Origin: Desulfobacterales bacterium
GTDB taxonomy: Bacteria > Desulfobacterota > Desulfobacteria > Desulfobacterales > Desulfobacteraceae
DNA length: 53,182 bases
Assembly: GCA_022361395.1 (NCBI GenBank)
Contig: JAKSAX010000452.1
Coordinates: 1 to 53,182, forward strand
Direction of reading: 5' to 3'
Below, in pieces: positions 1 through 7,242 of this stretch. Every line of letters starts with the position of its first letter. The first letter of the stretch is position 1. The notes below the pieces were generated by a model. That model saw only the letters and a list, made by a program, of their open reading frames with translations. It made no database searches and was not told where the DNA came from. The position numbers and the translations under genes were made by a program.

Positions 1-152
1 GTGGTAGTGTCATTAAGATCCGAATCCGCCCAGAAGGTGTTGACACTGGCGGTTCCGTAGAACTTCCAATCTGCGGCAAACGCACCGCCGGAAATGCTAA
101 AGAAACATACTGCTGCCATCACAAATTGTACTGCATTCTGCTTAAATTTCAT
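1..152 (-). CDS. N-terminal fragment of an exported protein, possibly an outer-membrane porin
   Basis: Only the first 50 codons lie in the window; the gene runs off the left edge. The start ATG at 152 follows an AAAGGAT ribosome site on the minus strand. The product begins with a basic segment (MKFKQN), a hydrophobic stretch and an AFA-A-type signal peptidase site near residue 27. The mature start (DWKFYGTASVNTFWAD) has the aromatic, alternating look of the first strand of an outer-membrane barrel. Porin-like proteins of Deltaproteobacteria often begin this way, so a porin is likely, but this is inference from about 20 mature residues. Confidence 0.6.
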   Translation of the reverse strand, partial: MKFKQNAVQFVMAAVCFFSISGGAFAADWKFYGTASVNTFWADSDLNDTT

Positions 153-200
153 CTGCGTATCCTTTTTTAAATTGTTTGGGGCTGAGCCAAAAACGAAAAA

Positions 201-253
201 AGGCCAAGAAAATTCAGTTTACCGGAATTACCGGCAGCTGACCTTCTTGGCCT
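201..253 (-). terminator. Terminator-like hairpin in the leader of the left-edge gene
   Basis: AGGCCAAGAA (201-210) pairs perfectly with TTCTTGGCCT (244-253). Read on the minus strand the stem is followed directly by a T-rich run (TTTTTTCGTTTTT). It lies about 50 bases upstream of the ATG at 152, so it is either an attenuator in that gene's leader or the end of a separate short RNA. Confidence 0.5.
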
Positions 254-690
254 GGCATTAGTACTCATGAACTGCTTGGTCATCTGCGCCTTCTTGACGC
301 TCGTATGATTGACCTCTTTAAGCATATCTGTTCTCAGGCTGTCAAGGAAAAATGAACAAAGGTTCAGAGTTTGAATGGGGCAGGCCTGTTGCTGCCGGAC
401 GCCGCCAAAATAAATAGATACCCGCCCGGCTGTATTTAGAGGCTGCCCGGGGAAAGACTTCGGAAGGCGGCGGCTGGAAGAACTCAACCCTCCCGGGAAA
501 GTTCGGATTTGACTTCCCCCCTGATTCTGACATAAACTTTACAGGGTTTCACCGGCAAATTTGTTGGCGGCCCTGTTTTACACCACCAGCTGCCCCGATA
601 CCCTGCAAAAAGGACTCTTGAGTCTTTTATCCGGTCTGTTTTCTTCCTGGCATGCCATTTGCTAAACCCTATACAGAGTTTTATAAGTTA

Positions 691-718
691 TTGACCCGAT
701 TTACTTAAGGGGGGTCAA
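691..718. promoter_or_regulatory. TTGACCC/GGGTCAA inverted repeat upstream of the WH2-motif gene
   Basis: TTGACCC (691-697) and GGGTCAA (712-718) form a 7-bp inverted repeat 20 bases before the start at 739. The ten bases TTGACCCGAT recur in reverse complement (ATCGGGTCAA) at 36065-36074 upstream of the superoxide dismutase gene. It could be an operator or an mRNA hairpin; no regulator is identified. Confidence 0.3.
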
Positions 719-738
719 CCCAAAGGAGAGATTGCCAT

Positions 739-2817
739 ATGTCAAAAGTCATATATGTAAGGAAAAAAACACCGATAATGAAGTACAGCACCTGGATGGA
801 GCTGACCAAGGGCAGTTTCAAAAAACCCAGGAGCAAGGAACTCAAAAAGCTGGACAAGGCCGTTGACAACTATCACAGGAAAAAAGGCAGTGAGACCGCC
901 TTAAAAGAGCTGGACACCGCCTTCAACACCTGGTGCAAAAAAGCCGGGGAACACCGGCTTAAACAGTCCCTGAGAAACCGGTACGGTGCCGTGTCCCAGA
1001 TGGGGCGGCAGATTGCCGAGGCAAAATCCCATGCCCCCTTTGTATTCATAGACAAGGAACTCCAGGAAGCTATTGATTTCATGGAAAGCGAGCAGATCAG
1101 GCTCAACCGCATGGTCTTCTTCGGTGCCCGGGTGGTGTTGAAATCCAAGGCCTTTGAAGATACGGCCAAAGAGGTCCAGGAAAATGCCGAGGAGCTGAAA
1201 AGCAACCTGGAAGAGCTGACCGGCAGTGACCTTTCTCTTCCCGTGGACACCCCCCTGGATACGTTAAAGGAGACCATCAGCCAGGATGTGGGGGAGTTGT
1301 TCGGCGGGGAACTGGGAACGGTCATGCAGTTCATCGGCGAGGAGTCATACAAGACCATGGCCGAGGATATCATCACCGGCATGATCCCTATCTACGCCCA
1401 GCTCAAGGCGGGGGCGGAGATGGTCAAAGCCTGGACCGATGTTGCCCGGAAGCAGTATAAAATCCATGACATCGACAAGAAAAGCGACATCGTCAATGCC
1501 AAGGACCCTGCAGCAGCCCTGGCCGCCATCGTACGGCTGCTCAAACGGGAACGGACCGTCCTGGTCAAGGATGCCACCGCAGCCACTGCCAACTTTGCAT
1601 CCAGCGTCACCACGGCCGCCCTGGACGGGGGCACGGTGAGCGGGGCCGTGGTAGGCACGGCAACCGCAGTGGCCAACCTGGTCCAGTCCATCGTAACCTT
1701 TGTCCGGGATATCAAGGAGATGAACTACGCCAATGCCCTGCTGGCAAAGGGGGTTACCCACCTGGGTATTTTCGAGGCCTGCCCCCTGCTGGGCTGCTAC
1801 CTGTTCTGCCCGGAAAATGCGGGTTTCCAGTACTCTGCCTTCAGCGGCCTGATCCGTCAGAGCTTTACCTCCTGGGGAACCGAGGGCTACACCCGGCAGC
1901 TTGAGTATGAGATCACCAAAAAACTGGGTACCATAAAGGAAGAGGCCTCCCGGATCATGGAAGAATCCAGGATGACCGTGGTGGGCATCGGAAAAGGCGA
2001 AGTGGTGAAGGAGACCCGCGTCATGAAAGACTCCGCTGTCCAAAGGCTTGCCCTTAAACCCGTTACCACAAGGGAGACAGACCCCCTGGACCGTATCCGG
2101 ATGCTGCACCAGATCAAACGGAAGGTGTACCTGAGATCCATAGAAAGATTCGACAAATCCACTCTCAAGCATGTGGGCACCAGGGACAGGAGCGCCCTGC
2201 TCTCGGATATCCGGAACTTCGACAAATCCAAACTCAAGCACGTGAAAACAAGACACCGGGACCCGGTGGCCGATCTCAAGAAATTCAACCATGAGGTCCT
2301 GCAGTTCAGGCACCTGGACCATCAGCCCATGTCCCACACCATGTTCAACCGGGAGATGTTTGCCGGAAAAGCGTTCAGGAAAGGGGTGATTCCCTGTACC
2401 TGGGCCAGGCACATGCTCACCATTGACGAGTGGAAATCCGCCAGTTCCATCCGGGGCATGCGGACCAAACTGACCAAGACCCTTGATGACGGGCTGGTAG
2501 GGTATGAAAATGCGGCGGCCCTGGCACAGAAAGCCTATAACGCCCGAAAAAAAGATATAAAAACGGACAACCATAATATTCTCTTCCTTGAAAAAGGACG
2601 GGCGTGTATACTGGAAAGACTTTCCGCGTTAGGCCTTCTTAAAGTTGCCGTTGATCACTGGCTGGATGTGAAAAAGGAACAGGTCACCTCAAAGCGAAGG
2701 CCTGCGGTTCTCCAGCTTTTCCAATGCGTACTCCAGGAAGAAGAGGCTCTGTCCGCCCTGATGGATGTGCTTGAGTTTTATCATGACAGGGCCGGGGAAC
2801 TGGGACTTGTGAAATGA
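739..2817 (+). CDS. Unrecognised 692-aa protein with tandem WH2/beta-thymosin-like motifs
   Basis: I do not recognise the whole protein. Start ATG 739 follows a good AAAGGAG site. Residues 1-160 are helical and highly charged. Residues 275-325 form an Ala/Gly/Thr/Val-rich hydrophobic stretch that could insert in or lie on a membrane. Residues 345-357 hold a Cys cluster (ACPLLGCYLFC). Residues 461-530 contain two clear repeats and one degenerate repeat of 22-23 residues with the core FDKS(T/K)LKHV preceded by an LLSDI-type helix. This is the pattern of eukaryotic actin-binding WH2/beta-thymosin modules. The tail (560-692) is helical. There is no classical signal peptide, so export would need a dedicated system. 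It sits 91 bp upstream of another unrecognised gene on the same strand, probably co-transcribed. An effector or toxin acting on eukaryotic cells is inferred only from the motif. Confidence 0.75.
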   Translation: MSKVIYVRKKTPIMKYSTWMELTKGSFKKPRSKELKKLDKAVDNYHRKKGSETALKELDTAFNTWCKKAGEHRLKQSLRNRYGAVSQMGRQIAEAKSHAPFVFIDKELQEAIDFMESEQIRLNRMVFFGARVVLKSKAFEDTAKEVQENAEELKSNLEELTGSDLSLPVDTPLDTLKETISQDVGELFGGELGTVMQFIGEESYKTMAEDIITGMIPIYAQLKAGAEMVKAWTDVARKQYKIHDIDKKSDIVNAKDPAAALAAIVRLLKRERTVLVKDATAATANFASSVTTAALDGGTVSGAVVGTATAVANLVQSIVTFVRDIKEMNYANALLAKGVTHLGIFEACPLLGCYLFCPENAGFQYSAFSGLIRQSFTSWGTEGYTRQLEYEITKKLGTIKEEASRIMEESRMTVVGIGKGEVVKETRVMKDSAVQRLALKPVTTRETDPLDRIRMLHQIKRKVYLRSIERFDKSTLKHVGTRDRSALLSDIRNFDKSKLKHVKTRHRDPVADLKKFNHEVLQFRHLDHQPMSHTMFNREMFAGKAFRKGVIPCTWARHMLTIDEWKSASSIRGMRTKLTKTLDDGLVGYENAAALAQKAYNARKKDIKTDNHNILFLEKGRACILERLSALGLLKVAVDHWLDVKKEQVTSKRRPAVLQLFQCVLQEEEALSALMDVLEFYHDRAGELGLVK
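2119..2328 (+). repeat. Coding tandem repeat: WH2/beta-thymosin-like modules
   Basis: It encodes residues 461-530. Copy A is RKVYLRSIERFDKSTLKHV plus GT. Copy B is DRSALLSDIRN followed by FDKSKLKHVKT. Copy C, DPVADLKKFNHEVLQFRHL, is degenerate. The known WH2 pattern is a short amphipathic helix (R-x-x-LL-x-x-I) followed by an LKK(T/V)-type strand. Copy B resembles the WIP/WASP WH2 helix joined to the FDKSKLK motif of beta-thymosins. The copies follow each other without linkers. Confidence 0.65.
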
Positions 2818-2908
2818 ATATGGCGTAGCTGTATCCCGCAGCATTGGAAGGGCATCGAATAAATCTATTAGACGATTTCGGGCTGCCCGAAAGAAAGCGA
2901 GATATCCA

Positions 2909-4498
2909 ATGAAACTCATAACCCGAAGCTATGCGGAATCCTTCTATGTCAACCGGGATAATGTTTTAGACAGTGTGGACCTGGGCCTGATAGCCGGTTT
3001 TCTTTATGAAGACGTCCGCGCCCTTCCTTACAAAATCCGGCACGGCCTGATGATGCATTTCCCCGATCCGAAGCTCTTCGGAAGCGGGAAAAGTGCCTGG
3101 CGGGGGAAAAAGACATTCAGCAGTGAAGAACTGGCCAACCTGCTCTTCAACCTTTTTCTGCGTGCCACTAAAAAACATCATTTCGTATACAAATCCGGTT
3201 ACGGATTTCGCCTGTTTGATTTACAGAAACATCCCATGACCGAAGCCCCTCTGCCGAGAAACAGAATAGACCGGAGTGCAGTCCCCATGGTCCTGAAGAC
3301 CAATAAAAAAGGGGTGGAAGGAACAGGAAAGCACCTGGGGCAGGAGGCTATATTTCATGAGTGCTCTTCCTTTTCCTGGAGCTTCTGCCAGGTGCTTGTG
3401 GCCTTTGGATTTAATCCGGCCAAGGTCGGTATCCAGGTTGTTCAGGGAAACCAACAGGGAGACTATGCCGTGGTCCGCTGTAAACCGGACCTGATTAAAA
3501 AATATAATTCCATTTACGGTGTGGACCTGTCGGGCGCATTATCCGGCAGCTCCGTGTACGATCCCGGCAACAAAGACGGATGCGACAGGTTTACAGCCCC
3601 CCGCAGTTCAGAGAGAACGGTAAAAGACCTTTTCTTTCAATATGCCCTTCAGGAATTTGACAATTACCGGAAAGGGGCAGGCTACAGCCGGAACTGGAAC
3701 GCCCTTAATACTGCGATGAAAGCTACAGGCATGAAGGTTGCCTCCATGCTCAACAACACCATTGCCGTGAGTGAAGTCGGCCTGATTGAACCCACAAACC
3801 GCGACGTATTTGAAAATCATCTGTGTGCCTATATTCTGCCTGAGGGCAGTGAACTCAACAAATGGAAGGCAACCTTTTTCGACCCGCTTTACGAACTGCG
3901 TTACGCCAACGGGCTGCCCGACCTGTTTGAAATATACACATCAGGCCCCCTGAAAAACTTCAAATTGTCCCAGAGCAAATTTGCCCCCCCGGGATCAACT
4001 ACAACACAATATGTGTCCTCGGAAAACAAAAAGCGCTGCCTGTTCAGACTGCCTGAAGCTATGTACCCGATCTATATTGACTTCTGCAGCACCCGCCGCC
4101 GTCAGGGGGAGGAACACTGGACCGAGGGACTCATAACAATAGATGACATACCGGGCTACCTGCTCTCCTGGATGACCTTTGATTATGAAAGTGACGGCGA
4201 ACGCAGCAACGATTTGAATTTTTTCGAATATATGCAAAAACGCCATGCGGAAATCTTCATCGTTGTGGATGAAAGGGACTACACGGGAAAAAAACGCACC
4301 AGGGATATGCACCACTGGGTCATCGGCTGGCTCAGGGAACGCATCAATGCCCTGGCGGAAAAAAATGAAAAGGACGGTGTAAAGGTGACGCCCAAGTTAA
4401 CGCGCAGAAAATCAATGAGTGCGCCCACCGGTTCACTCCAAAAGCAGCGGCCCAGGTCGAAAAGCGTTACCAGCGGACAAAAGAACCCGTATATTTGA
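2909..4498 (+). CDS. Unrecognised 529-aa protein, possible papain/transglutaminase-like cysteine enzyme
   Basis: I do not recognise this family. No signal peptide or membrane segment is visible. Residues 150-160 (HECSSFSWSFC), 303-309 (NHLCAYI) and 323-328 (FFDPLY) are spaced and composed like the Cys, His and Asp blocks of papain- or transglutaminase-fold enzymes, giving a candidate triad C152-H304-D325. This is inference from pattern only. Residues 265-310 would be the core sheet around the His. The last 35 residues are basic and Ser/Pro-rich (TRRKSMSAPTGSLQKQRPRS), a disordered tail unusual for a bacterial housekeeping enzyme. It follows the WH2-motif gene by 91 bp on the same strand, so the two are probably one unit. 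The start ATG 2909 is weakly supported (GAGATATCCA upstream). Confidence 0.65.
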   Translation: MKLITRSYAESFYVNRDNVLDSVDLGLIAGFLYEDVRALPYKIRHGLMMHFPDPKLFGSGKSAWRGKKTFSSEELANLLFNLFLRATKKHHFVYKSGYGFRLFDLQKHPMTEAPLPRNRIDRSAVPMVLKTNKKGVEGTGKHLGQEAIFHECSSFSWSFCQVLVAFGFNPAKVGIQVVQGNQQGDYAVVRCKPDLIKKYNSIYGVDLSGALSGSSVYDPGNKDGCDRFTAPRSSERTVKDLFFQYALQEFDNYRKGAGYSRNWNALNTAMKATGMKVASMLNNTIAVSEVGLIEPTNRDVFENHLCAYILPEGSELNKWKATFFDPLYELRYANGLPDLFEIYTSGPLKNFKLSQSKFAPPGSTTTQYVSSENKKRCLFRLPEAMYPIYIDFCSTRRRQGEEHWTEGLITIDDIPGYLLSWMTFDYESDGERSNDLNFFEYMQKRHAEIFIVVDERDYTGKKRTRDMHHWVIGWLRERINALAEKNEKDGVKVTPKLTRRKSMSAPTGSLQKQRPRSKSVTSGQKNPYI

Positions 4499-4600
4499 CC
4501 TGCATCTGTTATGTGATTTTTTTATATACTCTGTGACTGTTATCCGTATTGATTTGGGATACACTATAAGAATCGGAAATTAAACAATACGGAGGCCCAG

Positions 4601-6013
4601 ATGACAGCAGATCTGTTTGAAACCACCCTTTTCCAGTACCGGGACAAGACGATATTTAACAAAGCCAGGGACCTTGCCTTTGACTATATGGACACTATTC
4701 ACCAGGCCGCCCCGGAACAGGAAAGGCTTGTTTTTCCCCCGCCCGAATCACTGTCCGGCCTGGAAGTATTTGATGAACCGTTTCCGGAAACCTGCGGAGA
4801 CACTGACGCAATACTTGATCTCCTGCATACCCACGGTTCCCCGGCCACTGTCGCCCAGACCGGGGGGCGGTACTTCGGGTTTGTCAACGGGTCTGCCTTT
4901 CCCGTTGCCCTGGCAGCCAAATGGCTGGCAGATGTCTGGGACCAGAATGCTGCCATGAATGCCACCTCTCCCATTGCCGCCAAGCTGGAACAGGTCTGCG
5001 AAACCTGGCTTAAGGATTTATTCGGTTTACCGGAAACCACTGCAGCAGGTTTTGTCAGCGGCACCTCTGCCGCAACCTTCAGCGGTCTTGCGGCTGCCAG
5101 AAACCAGACCCTGTCAAACATGGGGTGGGATATCCGTAAAAAGGGGCTCTTCAATGCACCAAGGCCAAGGATAATTCTCGGGGACCAGGCCCACTCCACC
5201 GTATTCAAAGCCCTGTCACTCATCGGATTCGGTATGGATGACCTGGAACGGGTACCCTGTGACAGCCAGGGACGGATGCGAACGGACCGCCTCCCGGAGA
5301 TCGATGAAACCTGCATCGTCATAGCCCAGGCCGGCAATGTCAATACCGGCGCCTTTGATCCCCTGGAAGAGATCTGCAGTCTGGCAGGGGATGCCTGGGT
5401 CCATGTGGACGGCGCATTTGGTTTGTGGGCGGCGGGCTCCCCGGATTATGCCCCCCTGGTCCGGGGGATGGAAAAGGCGGACTCCTGGTCTGTGGATGCC
5501 CACAAAACCCTCAACACGCCCTATGATTGCGGGATTATCCTGTGCCGTCATCCCGGAGCCCTTGTCTCGGCCCTCCAGAACAGCGGCGATTATATTATCT
5601 ACGGGGACCAGCGGGACCCCATGCTTTATACCCCGGAGATGTCCAGAAGGGCCAGGGGGATAGACCTCTGGGCTACCATGAAATTCCTGGGGCAGTCAGG
5701 TATCCGTGCGCTTGTGAACCGGCTCTGTGCCAATGCAAAAGCCATGGGACAGAAATTAAAGGATCAGGGATTCACCCTTCACAATGAGGTGGTCTTCAAC
5801 CAGGTATTGGTGGCCTGCTCGGATGAAACAACAACCCGGTCCATGCTGGCCCGTCTCCAGGAAGACGGGACCTGCTGGTGCGGCGGCTCCGTGTGGGAGG
5901 GTAAAACCGCCATCCGTGTCTCTGTCTGCTCCTGGGCCACCACGGAGGAGGATATAGAGCGCTCGGTCCGGGCCTTTGCAGAGGCCCGGGACAAGGCTGT
6001 TGCCGGACAATAA
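4601..6013 (+). CDS. Group II pyridoxal-phosphate amino-acid decarboxylase family protein
   Basis: 470 residues, the usual length for the family of glutamate, aromatic-amino-acid and related decarboxylases (aspartate-aminotransferase fold I). The PLP lysine is K302 in SVDAHKTLNTPYDCG, preceded by the cofactor-binding HVDGAFGLW block and AGNVNTGAFDPL. The N-terminal GRYFGFVNGSAFPVALAAKW and the following MNATSPIAAKLEQ segment are typical of the branch that resembles L-2,4-diaminobutyrate and tyrosine decarboxylases. The substrate cannot be read from sequence, and some members are aldolases or transaminase-like. Start ATG 4601 has an ACGGAGG site. It stands alone, with its own 102-bp upstream region containing a TATAAG box near 4569, and converges on the next gene. 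Confidence 0.85.
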   Translation: MTADLFETTLFQYRDKTIFNKARDLAFDYMDTIHQAAPEQERLVFPPPESLSGLEVFDEPFPETCGDTDAILDLLHTHGSPATVAQTGGRYFGFVNGSAFPVALAAKWLADVWDQNAAMNATSPIAAKLEQVCETWLKDLFGLPETTAAGFVSGTSAATFSGLAAARNQTLSNMGWDIRKKGLFNAPRPRIILGDQAHSTVFKALSLIGFGMDDLERVPCDSQGRMRTDRLPEIDETCIVIAQAGNVNTGAFDPLEEICSLAGDAWVHVDGAFGLWAAGSPDYAPLVRGMEKADSWSVDAHKTLNTPYDCGIILCRHPGALVSALQNSGDYIIYGDQRDPMLYTPEMSRRARGIDLWATMKFLGQSGIRALVNRLCANAKAMGQKLKDQGFTLHNEVVFNQVLVACSDETTTRSMLARLQEDGTCWCGGSVWEGKTAIRVSVCSWATTEEDIERSVRAFAEARDKAVAGQ

Positions 6014-6037
6014 CCGGGGTAAGGCCGGATAATAATT

Positions 6038-6313
6038 TTAAAGAATAGTGGCACCGGAGGGAGAACCGGTGTCACCGGGTACCCACTCCAGTTCAATTTC
6101 AAAGGATTTTTTCAACTGGTGCCTGCCCTGCTCTTCTTCCACCTTAAGCTCCAGGGTCATGGTACCCGGGAAATCCAGCTGCACATCGCTCTCCCCCTGT
6201 TTCAGAGTCATGGTACCGGAGTCGATTTTATCGGCAATCAGCCTCAGGGTCTGTGCAATATCAGATGCACTTTTCTTTTCCTCACTTTTAAAAAGGACTG
6301 TTTCTCTTCCCAT
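6038..6313 (-). CDS. Amphi-Trp domain-containing protein
   Basis: 91 residues of small, acidic, soluble protein. The motif FEIELEWVPGD near the C-terminus, with LDFPGTMTLELKVEEE before it, matches the amphi-Trp family of short proteins of unknown function named for an amphipathic strand ending in Trp. The start at 6313 (MGRETVLF) is chosen because AAAGGAG lies five bases upstream; an in-frame ATG five codons earlier overlaps that ribosome site. It converges on the decarboxylase gene with only 24 bp between stop codons. The function is not known for any member that I can recall. Confidence 0.75.
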   Translation of the reverse strand: MGRETVLFKSEEKKSASDIAQTLRLIADKIDSGTMTLKQGESDVQLDFPGTMTLELKVEEEQGRHQLKKSFEIELEWVPGDTGSPSGATIL

Positions 6314-6382
6314 GGGGGCTCCTTTCATGGTTGTTTTAAAATTTCATACCCTAAATCTCCAGAGACCTCAAGCTGTGCACAC

Positions 6383-6410
6383 AAAAAAAGGAGCCGGAAA
6401 AACCAGCCCC
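6383..6410 (-). terminator. Rho-independent terminator of the outer-membrane protein gene
   Basis: On the minus strand GGGGCTGG and CCGGCTCC pair over 8 bp (two G-U), with a TTTTT loop followed by a run of seven T (6383-6389). It lies 28 bases beyond the stop codon at 6438. Confidence 0.75.
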
Positions 6411-6437
6411 TTCGTAATATCTTTTAAGAAAATCTAT

Positions 6438-7082
6438 TTAGAACCGGACTATCACATTGGCAGAAAGCGTATCAATATCATCGTCGGCATTGTATTTAAT
6501 CCACTCGCCGCTGATAGCGAAATGTCTGTGAAGATTGATCTGTAAGCCCCCCCCATAGTAGAAATCAAATCCGTCATCGGAGTCTGTGGACCTGTCTACA
6601 CCGTTGGCAGTTGCTTCGGCTTCTGCATCCCAGTAAAATCCACCTACTTTAGCAAAGGGTGTTACCCACTTGAGATAGTCCTTTCCAGTTATCTTATCCA
6701 GAGGTGCAGAGAAAACAGCGCCTAGTGTGGCCGCCCAGGTATCAACCTCCACATTTGCATTATCTCGTGTGAACTCATAGGCTGTTCCATTCAAGACAAA
6801 CGTATCTCCAGTATTGCCTTTCAATGTGGAGGTTCCAAAATCAGCATAGGAAAGCTCAAACCCAACATAAGGATTCAGTTGATACCCTCCAAACACTTTG
6901 AAACCGCTGTCTTCATCATCCAAGGATGCAGTTCCTGTCAAACTTGATACTCCTGTGTCAAACTCACTATCAATGTATCCCGCACCCAAAAACCACTTGG
7001 TATCTTTTTTCTCACCTTCTGCCAACGCCGGAGTTGTAACCAAAATCACTAACAAAACAACAAGACCCATCAACTTCTTCAT
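6438..7082 (-). CDS. Small outer-membrane beta-barrel protein (OmpA/OmpW-like porin fold)
   Basis: 214 residues. Start ATG 7082 is chosen because GAGGAGAAAAAGT stands just before it; an upstream in-frame start would add nine residues ahead of the signal peptide. The signal peptide is MKKLMGLVVLLVILVTTPALA followed by a charged mature start. The mature protein alternates polar and hydrophobic residues with Gly/Tyr/Phe-rich strands (WFLGAGYIDSEF, FKVFGGYQLNPYVGFELSY, FDFYYGGGLQINLHRHFAISGEW) and ends in a terminal Phe (NVIVRF), as expected for an eight-strand outer-membrane barrel inserted by BamA. The specific role is unknown. It is monocistronic, with its own terminator. Confidence 0.8.
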   Translation of the reverse strand: MKKLMGLVVLLVILVTTPALAEGEKKDTKWFLGAGYIDSEFDTGVSSLTGTASLDDEDSGFKVFGGYQLNPYVGFELSYADFGTSTLKGNTGDTFVLNGTAYEFTRDNANVEVDTWAATLGAVFSAPLDKITGKDYLKWVTPFAKVGGFYWDAEAEATANGVDRSTDSDDGFDFYYGGGLQINLHRHFAISGEWIKYNADDDIDTLSANVIVRF

Positions 7083-7242
7083 ACTTTTTCTCCTCAAAAA
7101 CAGATTCAATTTAAGCCATTAACAACTGCAAAACAGTCTCAACAAAGAGCAGGATTTTGCTTACTATACAAGACAGAACAAATCAATCAGGAAAATCCTT
7201 ATTTTTTCCGACTTTTTTATCTAGGGTAGAAAAAGAGAAGAG

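Larger units (their letters stand above)
153..738. other. Long non-coding region between two divergent genes
   Basis: No convincing gene is seen on either strand; the short open frames lack ribosome sites and family resemblance. On the minus strand a TTGACA box (340-345) with a weak CTTAAA at 17 bp spacing could start a transcript that meets the hairpin at 201-253 and then enters the partial gene ending at 152. On the plus strand the region must hold the promoter of the gene at 739; an inverted repeat lies at 691-718. No known riboswitch class was recognised. Confidence 0.5.

Noticed and set aside
1345..2574. 409-codon open frame on the minus strand opposite the WH2-motif gene
   Set aside because: No ribosome site, Gly/His/Pro-rich shadow composition, and the plus-strand frame carries recognisable motifs with a good start.
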